Assembly (NCBI GenBank): GCA_022559985.1
Contig: JAFJTR010000027.1
Location: 298,026-362,025 of the forward strand
Reading direction: 5' to 3'
Source: Parastagonospora avenae f. sp. tritici 18332-5
Lineage: Eukaryota; Ascomycota; Dothideomycetes; Pleosporales; Phaeosphaeriaceae
DNA length: 64,000 nt
Positions 47,659 through 57,559 of the stretch are shown here, piece after piece. Numbering within the stretch: the first letter of the stretch is position 1; each line of letters begins with the position of its first letter. The notes under the pieces were generated by a model. The model saw only the letters and a list, made by a program, of their open reading frames with translations, was not told the DNA's origin and made no database searches. The position numbers and the translations under genes were made by a program.

Positions 47659-48322
47659 ATGTTCCTCCGCACCACCCTTCCTCGCCTCATTTCCAAATCC
47701 ACCACACGCACATTCAGCACCTCTCACCCCTTCCTCGCCGCATCCAAAATGGATGCCTTCAAAGCCGCTGGAAACCGTAAAGACGCGCCGCCTTCGCACG
47801 ACATGGTGCACTTCTCCAACCTACTCAGCGAGAAGCGCAGTTTCGGCGATTTCAGGACCGTCCTGCATACGGGGCTGTTTAGCCAGATTGTTGCCATGGA
47901 GGTTCCTGTGGGTGGGGACATTGGGGATGAGGTAAGTCTCGCATTTACGTAGACATGGGGAAGCGGGAGTGTGGCGAAGAGGGCTGACCTTCTCCTAGGT
48001 CCATCTTGTCGATCAGATCCTACTATTTACGTCAGGTCGTGGATTGGCGACTGTTAATGGCAAAGACCAAGAAGTCAAGAAGGGTGATGTAGTCGTTGTT
48101 CCCGCGGGCACGCAGCATCAGTTCGTTACCAAGGGGGATGAGCCATTGGAGTTGATCACCGTGTATGCTCCGGCAGAGCATTTACCCGAGAGTGTGCATA
48201 AGACTAAGGAGGAGGGGGATAAGGCGGAGGACGATGGGATTGATGAGGCGCCGGAGTGGAGTCAGAAAAGTAAGAAGGAGAATGAGGATAAGGGGTTGAT
48301 CAATGAGAGTGGGAAGTATTGA
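47659..48322 (+). CDS. Cupin-domain protein with probable mitochondrial presequence
   Basis: Two exons (47659-47931, 47999-48322) give 198 residues. The N-terminus is basic and hydroxylated (RLISKSTTRTFSTSHPFL), like a mitochondrial targeting sequence, with a second Met (MDAFKAAGNRK) that could start a cytosolic form. The core is a small cupin barrel: LHTGLFSQIVAMEVPVGGDIGDEVH, then RGLATVNGKDQEVKKGDVVVVPAGTQHQF. The His residues in DEVH and GTQHQF fit metal ligands. The tail is acidic and lysine-rich. Substrate unknown. It is unrelated in detail to the EutQ-like cupin at 27 kb. It converges on the F-box-like gene with 70 bp between. Confidence 0.8.
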
Positions 48323-48392
48323 GTAGGCGTTACTAGCAATCGTATCCTCTGCAATATCGCTTCATTACATCCTCCTTTGGACACAGACACTA

Positions 48393-49598
48393 CTACAAGA
48401 AAAGCTTCCGCACAGCCGTCAAGCGCTCATCTATCCGGCGGAGTTCTTCCTTCTCCTCGCGGAGCCGTTGCGCCCTCTTCGACTCCTGAATCTTCACCTC
48501 TTGTGCTTCCCATAAGGTATATAGCTCAGCCTCCGTGTAACGCCATGTGTGATGGTAGGCATCGGACCCCCTCAGGTGAACGGTCTTGGGCCAGTGCTCA
48601 GAATAGCTGATGCCAACTGCTCCCATTATCTGAGATCCTGGAAATCCCATGCCCCAGTATTCTTCGTTGGAGTAGATGTCGATTTCGGTGAGTGTCAAAA
48701 ACTTTTCAAGCTTGAGGCGATGGATTTCCAAGAGCCATTCGTGCAACACACGAGAGCAAGTGTCCGCTCGCGTCACCACTAGTTTGCGCAACTTGTGTGA
48801 AACGATCCGCGGACAGGAGCTGGAGCAAATGGCGCATAGGGGTATGCTGAGCAACGTCAAATTGAGAAAATGTATTGGTATTGAGCGAATGCCGTGGAAA
48901 TTTGTCGCGTTCGTCCTGGACATCGTCCGGTCCGTTGGCATCTCCAAAGTGGTAAGTCGCGATCCCAGTATCGTTAGGATGCAGCTCAAATTAGGCTTGT
49001 CCCAGTTCGATACTGCGGTAAGTATCTCCGGCTGCCAGGGGTCGTTGACCTCATCTACGTATGCGCTCGACAGCATCGGCCAGAAAAGCGGGAAGTTTGT
49101 CAACGGCGAGCCGCCCAGATACAAATGCTGGAGATTGGGTAACATAGTGAGCAGTAGGCATAGCAACGTGTCATGTGGATCGAATTTGGATACACGCAGG
49201 TCGGCGAGTCACCATTCTCGCGTGTCTGGGGTGATCGACAACTTCTCAATCTCGGTCTGGCAGGCCCGTAGCAGAGAGCGTGGAAGACCGGGGATACTGT
49301 TGGGCTTTCTGGCTTCGATGGTCAGAGCAGTGACCTTTGATCGCAGACTAGGATATCTGAATAGGAAGGCGAGGAGACGGTGGACCTTTTCTGAACGCAG
49401 GATTGGCGTGGTGAAGAGCACTTCTCGAGCGATAGGGGTAAGACGCTTGGATACCAGAGCGATGTTGAGTAGGTCGAGCTGGGAATCCGATGGCCTGGAT
49501 GGGACTCGCAGATTTGAAGTAATCTGGAGAAGAAGCTCGTCTGGGAGGTGTAACAATGTCGCACCTGGACAGCCGACTTGCGGGGGTGGAGGAGACAT
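48393..49598 (-). pseudogene. F-box-like gene with one in-frame TGA
   Basis: From ATG 49598 the frame encodes an F-box-like start (LLHLPDELLLQITSNLR), an IALVSKRL segment and helices, then TGA at 49211-49209 (context EW-stop-LADLRVSK). The same frame continues open for about 270 codons with leucine-rich text (LPNLQHLYLGGSPL) and a charged coiled-coil tail ending VRKLFL. No intron donor/acceptor pair removes the stop. TGA could derive from CGA (Arg) by one C-to-T change. Intact, it would be an F-box/LRR-like substrate adaptor for an SCF ubiquitin ligase. A truncated 129-residue F-box-only product is possible. Confidence 0.65.
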
Positions 49599-49946
49599 TC
49601 TGAAGGTTGAGGTAGATTTGTTTGGTTGATGTCAATCCAGAACAGTCGTGAGAGTTGATTGCGGGCAAAGTTGGACGGAGGAAGAAACGTAAGGTAATTT
49701 GCTGGGGCGGAGTGGGGCCAAACAAGAAGGCGCTATCTAGAGTGTAGACCTTAAGCGCGCAGAGATTATGGCATGTGGGAACTTCAAGGAGTGACTTCCA
49801 GTCTTTCACTTTAGCTGATCAGAGGCCTCTCCAACATTCACTACTGAGTACCCAATCCTACTCCTTCTCACCACCACCGAGTCCTAAACCTCTCTTTCCC
49901 ACCACACTCGCAACTTCATCCCAAATCTCAAACATAACCATTCAAT

Positions 49947-51045
49947 ATGCGCTCCAACTTGCTCAAACGTTATGCACCCGCATCTACCGAATCCGAAAAC
50001 ACGTCTCCATCCGTCACAGGCATTCGCAAGAGCACTGCGACTGAGATTGCTCGGTTCGATCGTCGACTGCCTTCGGGATTCGCAGTGAGATCTCGTACGT
50101 CTTCGGATGTATCTTCCCAGGAGCTCGGAGAGGTGTCAGATTACAAGATTAGCGGCGTCAATGCCGTCCCTCCCGAGCTTATCGTCACCGGAACCCTGGG
50201 TACCGCGAAGCCCATAGTGGCTAAGTATGGCGAGGAACATAATTCCGCATCTTCACCAGTAATAACGACAGCTGATGGCCTGATGTGCTTGCCGCGCGAG
50301 CTACGAGACGATATTTATACACATCTCATGAGCGACATGCCTGCCGACATTCAAACCCGACATAAAAGTGGAAACATCTTCGCACCACTGGAATACCTAC
50401 CAGTAGATGCTCTTCCATCGTTAGCATGAGCCAATCACCAGATGCACCGGGAAGTCAGGCTAGTATGACTCCGTCGCACCAAGCTCAAGATCGCCGGATC
50501 CTCATGTGGCAATTACTCGTGTCTCTACATGTTTCTTGAGTATCTGAGCGATAGCTATGACGAGGGCTTCCAACGGTGTAAAATCCCTGGAATACGAATC
50601 GTTGCTCTGGGGTTTTGAAAAGGACCCTCATGGAGATCTCCGGCGAAAGGCGCCCGTTGATATTCACAAGCGGTGTACCGGCCTAATATAACTCACTGTA
50701 AAAATCGAGGATCCGCGTTTGTATGGATTGTACACCTATCTCTGGTCCTTAGAGCTTGCAGGCGACCCTTGAGCCGGGGCTTCCATGACCCCGCTGAGTC
50801 ACTTTGAGACTAGAATGCAGCTAGACAGTATCTTTGACCATCCAGGTTCTTTCAGGCTGAAGGTAGTGTTTGTGGATATTCGAAATGTTTCGCAAAGTAT
50901 TGAGATGCGGCCTGAAGAGCCCCTTGCTGCGCGTGCGCAGGTTCTATAGGGCTATCGTGTGGAGCGTGGGAGTAAGGTCAAGCTTGAAATATACGTCAAA
51001 CGTTCGACTTGGGTAGGAGGGGTGAAGGGTTATGTGGAAGAGTAG
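49947..51045 (+). pseudogene. Decayed F-box-like gene
   Basis: ATG 49947 opens a 160-codon frame with the F-box-like phrase CLPRELRDDIYTHLM and ends at TGA 50427. The same frame goes on with ANHQMHREVRLV, hits another TGA, continues YMFLEYLSDSYDEGF, and hits a third TGA. A different frame from 50695 carries IEDPRLYGLYTYLWSLELAGDP, then, across a TGA, FRLKVVFVDIRNVSQSIEMR and, across a TAG, VERGSKVKLEIYVKR to TAG 51043. The order fits one fungal F-box-like protein broken by several stops and at least one frameshift. This is a clear pseudogene, older than its neighbours. Confidence 0.7.
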
Positions 51046-51365
51046 TGGATGGGAGACATATCTAGGGAGGGTGTGTAGAAGCCACGGATAGAAGACATCG
51101 CATGAAAGAAATCATGGGACAGTTGAGCAAGGCAAAACGTGTCCATCGCAGTGCTTCGCGCCGCTCTTCTATGCTCGAATCGTGCCAAAACCACAGCATA
51201 ATTCCCATCAGTGACCTGATCACATTACTGCCTGAAGACCATACAGAGTCTCTTTCTGAAATCTTACAGGTTGTTCCACAACCTAGTTCTCGAGAACTCC
51301 TCCCCCAAAGAACGAAATGATAGCCATGATGCTTGTCACCGAATATATGTGAATATGCCAAAAAT

Positions 51366-51687
51366 CTAAGATCGGTCTCGCCTGACATCCCACCACACCT
51401 TTCCTGCAATACACAGGCCAAGTAGAAATAGGGGGATGAAAACCATGCCAAATACCAGACCAATAATAGAGCCGATCCTCAGATGCTCATGATGAAGGCT
51501 CATGACAGCGCGCGAAAGGTGGGTCTGGACCATCCATGGGTCCATATTGATGCAGTTGACTCCTAGGATGTTGAGGTGATCGTGTATTGGGTAATGGGTT
51601 GGATAGTGGAGGACGACTTACCATGAGTCTTAATTCGGCAGGAAGATCCAAAAAGCGAGACGCCTCGCAGCTGTCAGCGCTTGCCAT
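51366..51687 (-). pseudogene. Remnant with an F-box-like start and a membrane-helix tail
   Basis: From ATG 51687 a short frame reads SRFLDLPAELRLM, an F-box-like start, followed by a good GTAAGT donor. Further left another frame encodes VNCINMDPWMVQTHLSRAVM, then a strong membrane helix (GLVFGMVFIPLFLLGLCI) and a basic tail WWDVRRDRS ending at TAG 51366. The two parts are in different frames, and no acceptor in the right phase joins them, so at least one base has been lost or gained. A small membrane protein starting at the inner ATG cannot be excluded. Confidence 0.4.
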
Positions 51688-51699
51688 TTTGGTGGGCCG

Positions 51700-52369
51700 A
51701 TTGTGTGTAGTTGACCAGATCTATCCGAGGGCTGTCGAGGAACCAGAGTTCAATGCAATATACACCTGGGCGGTCTGTTGTCCTTGGTGTGATGGTCTGT
51801 GCACAGTTTTGCAAACGGGCAGCCAGGGCGATACAACTCGGTGACTCTTTTCAGAAAGGCCATTTGAAGTTCAATGACATCATAGAAATGGGCTCCGCTC
51901 AGTCCTCTGTGCGTTGTCGCAAACAGGAGTCATGTGAAGTCACACTAAGGCTCGTGCTTTACAATTCACAGTCATCACACGCAACATGTATATATACTCA
52001 AAAATACCGCGATTTGCATGAAATTACTAGAAACCTACTTTCAATAATCACCCAGTTATATTCAAATTCATTTGAGAATATATTTGTCCTTTGAACAGCT
52101 GTCAAACATTTTCAAGCACAGTGTGTTGGCAACATGTTAATCACCCAGTCCATGATCACAGGTATACGAAAGCATCAAGCCATTTCTCGGGTATGAAGGA
52201 CTATGCAACCAGGGCAACAACTCCTGTGCTCTACTCGTCGTCCACAGACTCAACAACGCTATCCTGGAAACCTGCAAAGGTGTTTACTTGGAGGCGAGAA
52301 AACTTCTCCATGCCACAGCGAAGGAGTATCATATAGATGGCAGTACAAAGATCATAATCGGCACGCGCA
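51700..52369. other. Intergenic region
   Basis: No supported gene on either strand; short frames only. Confidence 0.4.
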
Positions 52370-52395
52370 CAACAACAACAACAACAATAACAACG
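52370..52395. repeat. (CAA)n microsatellite
   Basis: About eight AAC/CAA units with one interruption (AAT). Confidence 0.75.
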
Positions 52396-52522
52396 GGAGA
52401 AGACCCCGTGGAGCTGCTAGCTCTGTTCATCATTGCAGCTGAGCGCGCCTGAAGTCTTGCCCGTCAACCACTACATACCGATCAGTTTGCGCCGGCACAT
52501 GTTCTGTCTGAGGAAGAAGTAC

Positions 52523-52919
52523 TTAAAAGTAAACAAGAAGCTCATCTAATTTTCCGTTTTCTGTGTCCGCGTGGAGGCAGACTCGGAGATCGACAAGGCG
52601 GAGTTTGTTAGGCTCCAACCCCTCTGGGACAGACTTCGAAAGCTGGTCGATTTCAAGCCTGGAATGAAGCGGTGGGTCATCAATCCTGGTGATCCTATGT
52701 GAATCCGACAAAATGAGAGCCCACTCGACCCAGCTGTCTCTAGCAAAGTGAACGAGTCGCTCAAGGGCGGGTGGGTTCGGAACTGGGCAGGCGATGGATC
52801 CGGCTTCCGCCTTGACCCGACTTCTTTCGATCTTGGGCAGTGATGTTTTCACAATGATGGCGGATCGCGATAGACTCTTTGATTTGGCGAATTGGTTAGA
52901 GAATCGAGTGGTAATACTT
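52523..52919 (-). CDS. Exon-like frame without a start, unknown product
   Basis: An open frame of about 130 codons with normal coding composition: FSNQFAKSKSLSRSAIIVK, then PALERLVHFARDSWVEWALIL and PNKLRLVDLRVCLH, ending at TAA 52523. No ATG opens it: a CTAG acceptor-like site at 52923-52920 could begin an exon, but no upstream exon joins in phase. It may be the 3' exon of a damaged gene of the F-box-like group nearby. No family recognised. Confidence 0.3.
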
Positions 52920-53047
52920 CTAGTAGTGGCTATAAATCACCATATACAAAACCACATTATGAGAAACCTTGAACTGTCGAAATCCGATTCAATATGTTCT
53001 CTCAAATTCAGAATACTGTCCTATAGCGCGATGATCAGCCGAAACCT

Positions 53048-53327
53048 TCATCCCAAACTCTGCTCAACACCCCACGCCCCCCTCCGCTGCCTCAACCATA
53101 CCATCCCGTAGACCGAGAATCCCAAAGCGCTAGCAACGCAGAATATGAGTATGATGTAAGCCGCGACTACACGAAGGTCAACTGATTCACTTGGAGCGTT
53201 GGGATCGTAGGCTGAGGGAATGTGACTTCCCAAATCAGCAGAAGTTGCAACAGCTACGCGGATGAACTTACTCTGCGTATGCCGGCGGCGGCGGCAAGAT
53301 TGCGTTCCCAATCTCGTTGGCGTGCAT
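53048..53327 (-). CDS. Tiny single-pass membrane protein with a PPxY motif
   Basis: Two exons (53327-53272 and 53225-53048) join in phase to 77 residues. The N-terminal part carries LPPPPAYAD, a PPxY motif that binds WW domains such as those of Rsp5/Nedd4 ubiquitin ligases. A spacer SAYDPNAPSES follows, then one hydrophobic helix (AAYIILIFCVASALGFSVYG) and a short basic tail WLRQRRGAW. Small PPxY membrane proteins often act as adaptors that recruit Rsp5 to membranes; here that is inference. The AAG acceptor is less common than CAG/TAG but gives the only in-frame join. Confidence 0.45.
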
Positions 53328-53509
53328 GATGTTGGAGGAGGATTAGGGCGGTGCTGTGTCCGTGGTATTGTGGCAGTGATGGCTTTGAAGGCTCTTTGAG
53401 GTGTTGCACTTCACAGAAAGCTTCGCTGCGAAAGTGAATGATTTACGTGAAGCTGCAAAAAGAACTTCCATTATTGATGCCAATTTGATGATAAACAACT
53501 AACAATCCT

Positions 53510-54883
53510 TCACTTCCTCCAACCACGTGGTTCTGCCTCCTTCTTCTCCACACTGATACCCGCGTTGTCCATCAAACCCCAGATATCCTGCCGTAGAATT
53601 CGCAATGTCTTTGATTCCCGGACTTCTCCTACCGACTCAGAACTATCGCTCTCATCATCTTGATCGCGACTCATATTCAAGATCACCTTGATGCCAGTCT
53701 TCATGAGCTCCACAGCTCTTTCATTCATCGATTCCGACTGACGCTCCTCCGCCCTTGCGTATTCACCGTACGCACCCGACGAGAACAACTCCCTTTCTCT
53801 CCCACCCCGCCCCGCAACAGCATAGTGCTTCCCATCAACAGCATTCTACGCATCGACGCGATAATCCGGCACAAGCGTCGGGTACCAGCGATCGCACCAA
53901 AGCTTGATTGACGACAGCTGGTCCAGCAAACTCACCCTGAACCCCGTCTCAGTGTCGTGCGCGTCGAGTAAACGCTTCGCCCACGTGTCCAGCGCAGAAG
54001 TCGAGTCGATGATCTCCATCGTCTCGATATTGCGCGGGAACAGGTCGGTCGGCGGCACGAATACGGATTCATCATCGCTGGAGAGAAGGTTCGGGACGGA
54101 TATGAAAGCTTCCTGCGGCGCGACGATGCGGCGGAGATTGGGGAAGCTGTGGAGCGATGTGAGGTGTGAGATTGATTCGAAGAAGTCGGCGCGAGGTTGG
54201 CGGACGGAAGCGGGCTCGACCTCACATGTGTCTATGATAAGGGTTTCGAGTGAGTCGCTTTGCATGCCTTCGAGCAGGGTGTCGTAGCTGGTTTTGTCGC
54301 GTTCGTCGCCGGGATGTGTGCCGCTTCCTTCTTTGCGCGTGAGGTGTAGGGCGAGGTAAAGCAGGCGTGGCGCGAGATGGATCACAGTGGGTAGGTATTG
54401 GAATACGCCATCTTTGGGGAACGCATTGTAGAGAAACTCGACGGGGACTTGGGCGCTGAGCTTTTCGATGCGACATCCGTTTTGATTGGGTATGATGGCG
54501 GACGAGGGAATCGCAAAGTTGAGGCTTGCGCAGGTTACAACTTCGACGTTGATGTGGCAGGTTTTCAGGCTCGACATGCACATGATGTGCCAAGGGAGCA
54601 GGGCTGGAGAGGTTATGGAAGTCAGGTTTCGAAGACCAGCAACCCAGTGGAGTTTGCCTTCCTCTGACAGCTTGAGATATCCTTTACCGATCTTGAGGTG
54701 CATGTCATCATGCTCGGCTGGGACGGACTTGATAGCCTTTTTTGGCAGACGCTTCCCAGAGTACCTCTCATCTGGGACACTTGGGGAAGACATCTTGCCG
54801 TCCTTGTGCTCCGGGCTGGGCGTGCACTCTGGTGAGGGTAGAGTTGGAGGCTGTTGTGCGAGTGCCGAATCGCACATAACCAT
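53510..54883 (-). pseudogene. Leucine-rich/F-box-associated-type gene with one in-frame TAG
   Basis: ATG 54883 opens 345 codons to TAG 53848-53846. The same frame then continues for 111 codons (NAVDGKHYAVAGRGGRERE, then GEYARAEERQ and an acidic region) to the stop at 53510. The first part has alternating leucines (APRLLYLALHL, SLETLIIDT, NIETMEIID) like LRR regions of fungal F-box proteins, though the F-box itself is not obvious. TAG could be CAG with one C-to-T change. The 345-residue product could still be functional, so pseudogene is the likely rather than certain call. No splice pair removes the stop convincingly. Confidence 0.55.
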
Positions 54884-55054
54884 ATTTGCAATATGCGTGT
54901 ATTGATGTTTGATGAGTTATGGTAAGACCCAGATGAAGAAGTGCGCAACGAATAAGTAGCGTCCTGGACAGTCTTCCTTGCGCAGTGAAGTCAATGTGCA
55001 TGGCTACAATTGCCTCACTTCTAACATGGCAACAACGAAGCGCCATCGCGTTGT

Positions 55055-55711
55055 CTATTCGCTCACATCACGCATCCCATCCAACTCACCCTCGCATCCG
55101 GTCGTAAAGACCAAACATTTCAGATACACATCGTCACCAATAACACCATTAACCTCCTTCACACCCCTCTCCTGAAAGCCTAATCTACGAAACATCTTGA
55201 TCGAATTCTCATTGTCAGGCTCGCAGTATCCCGTGAAAGCCGTCTGCCCCTTCTCTTCTCGGTAGTACTTGATCAAAGCTTCGGATGCCTCGGTCGCGTA
55301 ACCACGACCGTAGTACTTGGCCATGATTGCAAAGCCAATGTCCGGGACACTCGGCGCGGAAGGAAAGCGGCCCTTGCGCATCGACAAAATCCCGATGAGA
55401 TCATGTTTGTTCACAGAGTCGGGAAAAAATCGCGCGTGCTGATCATCTTCACTCCCATCGGCCGCAGCATCGGGAGTAAGCGATATCAGAAAGCGGCCAT
55501 ATCCAGTCTTTTCGAATGCCTCTGCGCCTTGCTCGATGAAAGTTCGTGCAGACTCTTGGGTGTCTCTGACACCTGGCATTCTTCGATGTATGTGGAGTAT
55601 CTCAGGGCTGTTGTTGAGCTCGTAGATGAAATCGACATGTCTCTCGTTGTTTGGGTCGAGGTGGGACAAAGTGAGGCGTGGAGTCGAGATGTGGAAGTTG
55701 TAGTTGAGCAT
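55055..55711 (-). CDS. GNAT-family N-acetyltransferase (RimJ/RimL-like)
   Basis: Intact single exon of 218 residues. The start FHISTPRLTLSHLDP is the typical first strand of RimJ/RimL-like enzymes. Motif A, the acetyl-CoA loop, reads DIGFAIMAKYYGRGYATEA, and motif B reads GYCEPDNENSIKMFRRLGF. An extra acidic insert (DAAADGSEDDQ) sits between the third and fourth strands. The enzyme would transfer acetyl groups to an amine, either a protein N-terminus or a small molecule; the substrate is not predictable. Adjacent to Atg15 in the same direction, without a sign of co-function. Confidence 0.88.
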   Translation of the reverse strand: MLNYNFHISTPRLTLSHLDPNNERHVDFIYELNNSPEILHIHRRMPGVRDTQESARTFIEQGAEAFEKTGYGRFLISLTPDAAADGSEDDQHARFFPDSVNKHDLIGILSMRKGRFPSAPSVPDIGFAIMAKYYGRGYATEASEALIKYYREEKGQTAFTGYCEPDNENSIKMFRRLGFQERGVKEVNGVIGDDVYLKCLVFTTGCEGELDGMRDVSE

Positions 55712-55909
55712 GTTGGAGTTGTTGCGGACGGTATAATACGGAACACAAAATGGTGAAGGTCTCCTTCATGTCTTGGACGTATGTAAGTTAGGCATTCAAG
55801 GTTGCCTAATTTAGCTGAGTCATCGACCCTAAAGAAGTGTGGGGCACGGTGGATGTATAAGCACTAGAGAGGAAGGTCATTGTGATAGTGCAACGCTTGC
55901 ATAATTCCA

Positions 55910-57559
55910 CTATATTCCGCTTGTCTGTGTTGGTGTTGCGGCAGGTTGCCACATTGCATGTCCTGCCATCGCTGCGGTAGATGTCCCAGGCACTTCATCC
56001 AGACACTTCCCAAACCAGCCTTTGCTTGTGCACGTAGTAGTGGTGGTAGGTTCGCTTGACGGGGTAGTTGTTGTCGTTGTCGTGGCCGAATTTTTATCTT
56101 TGCAACCGAACCAGCCAGGAGTCTTGCAAGTGCTTGTGCTGGACGACGATGTACTCGTTTCAGTAGTGATTGAGTCTGTCGCTGTCGTACTCTCATCGCG
56201 ACAGCCCCACCAGCCAGGCGTTTTGCAGGTTTGTGTTCGGGTCCGCGTGTGCGAAGACGTGGGTGCTGCAGTTGTTGTGGTGGACGGCTTGGAGTGGGTG
56301 CCGTTCTCAAATTTCCAAAGATAACAATCAACACAGTTGACGTCCTCATCTATACACGGCGCTGCCTTTTTGTATACCTTGTAGACGTTGTCGATCGCGT
56401 ACCTGAGGCGATGGGTTGATGTACTTTGCCGCCACCCAAGATCCTTGACGACGTCATAAGCGCAACGTTTGCCGGTATGGCAGACTGTCTCAAATGCATA
56501 GCCACCGATTGAGCAGAAGCTTGAACCACCGCTACATGTGCCCATGTATACAGGATCAGCCGTATGCCCGAAGTGGAAGCCACCAGTGTTTTTTCGTAGA
56601 GGTGTTATATCACCAGCAGTAGGAAGACCCAAGCGGCGCGCTGCCAGTGCTTGTGGGTAGGTCTCGAATGTCACTGAAGGTACACCATGCTGGAGACTGA
56701 TGAGGGAGGCTAGGACGCCGCCAAGGCTGTGGCCCGTCGTGATGATGTTCGCGTTCGGGTACAGCTTTGTGACTTCTTCGTACAATTCCAGGGTTGCTGC
56801 ATAGTATCGGTTGGGTTTCTGCAGCTCATCCTTGACACAGGTCTGGTCGCAAGTATACGTGCCGGTTTGACAGTCGCACACCTTGCGCCAAAGATACGAG
56901 CCACCTTGCCCACAGCAGCAAGAGCCCATCAAGTTGTCGTTCTCTTTGTCGTGTCCGGAAGTTCCGTTACCTTCGAACATGGCTACAGTCGTACCTTTGA
57001 CAGACAAGATGATGGTGGAGTTAGTGTCGTCACTGAACACGTGACCTCGGATGCCACTGTCATCCCAGCCGAAGGGGATGGATGAGTTGTATTGGTCGTC
57101 GACATCAAGCCACTCTGGGTCGTCGCGACCAGCTTTGTACGCGTCCTCGGACATGTATGCAAAGTTGATGATGGTCTCCTTATCTTCTACATCTGGGCCT
57201 GGAATGTCTTCGGCGACCCAAATTGGGGACATGGGTATTTGATTGTTGTAGAATCGAGCAGCAGGTCTCTCAATCTTGACGGCTTTCGTTTTGATGGGGA
57301 AAGGCCCATATTGCCCTGCGGCAGCTGCCACAAATGCTTGGTCCGCGGTGATATCTAGCCTGCGGGCCCTGGGCCCTGGTTGGCCAGCGCCATGATGGAA
57401 TATGTGTCGGAGAGTAACCCCGTTTGCCGCCGGTTCATTATCAACGTTGCATGGTCTACCAGTGGCGCCGAAGCCGGAAATGTAGGATGAAGCAGTAACT
57501 ATAGACGCGACCTGCGCGAGGAAGAAAAGAAGAGTGACTCGAGATTTATGATGATCCAT
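55910..57559 (-). CDS. atg15: Autophagic lipase Atg15
   Basis: 549 residues from ATG 57559 (MDHHKSRV); an upstream in-frame ATG at 57658 would add 33 residues without a signal anchor, so it is less likely. A single N-terminal hydrophobic helix (VTLLFFLAQVASIVTA) is the signal anchor that delivers the enzyme via multivesicular bodies to the vacuole. The lipase core carries GHSLGG (Ser nucleophile in TTGHSLGGVLASL) and the Cys-rich stretch GSCCCGQGGSYLW typical of Atg15. Atg15 lyses autophagic bodies and other membranes in the vacuole. The C-terminus adds three short repeats of CKTPGW(W/F)GC(R/K)D type separated by Thr/Ser linkers. Confidence 0.93.
   Translation of the reverse strand: MDHHKSRVTLLFFLAQVASIVTASSYISGFGATGRPCNVDNEPAANGVTLRHIFHHGAGQPGPRARRLDITADQAFVAAAAGQYGPFPIKTKAVKIERPAARFYNNQIPMSPIWVAEDIPGPDVEDKETIINFAYMSEDAYKAGRDDPEWLDVDDQYNSSIPFGWDDSGIRGHVFSDDTNSTIILSVKGTTVAMFEGNGTSGHDKENDNLMGSCCCGQGGSYLWRKVCDCQTGTYTCDQTCVKDELQKPNRYYAATLELYEEVTKLYPNANIITTGHSLGGVLASLISLQHGVPSVTFETYPQALAARRLGLPTAGDITPLRKNTGGFHFGHTADPVYMGTCSGGSSFCSIGGYAFETVCHTGKRCAYDVVKDLGWRQSTSTHRLRYAIDNVYKVYKKAAPCIDEDVNCVDCYLWKFENGTHSKPSTTTTAAPTSSHTRTRTQTCKTPGWWGCRDESTTATDSITTETSTSSSSTSTCKTPGWFGCKDKNSATTTTTTTPSSEPTTTTTCTSKGWFGKCLDEVPGTSTAAMAGHAMWQPAATPTQTSGI

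Noticed and set aside
24201..54883. Reassignment of UAG to glutamine
   Set aside because: TAG ends several intact conserved genes here (AA9, Rtt103-like, STRAP-like, DUF3112, Dbp9) exactly at family-typical C-termini.
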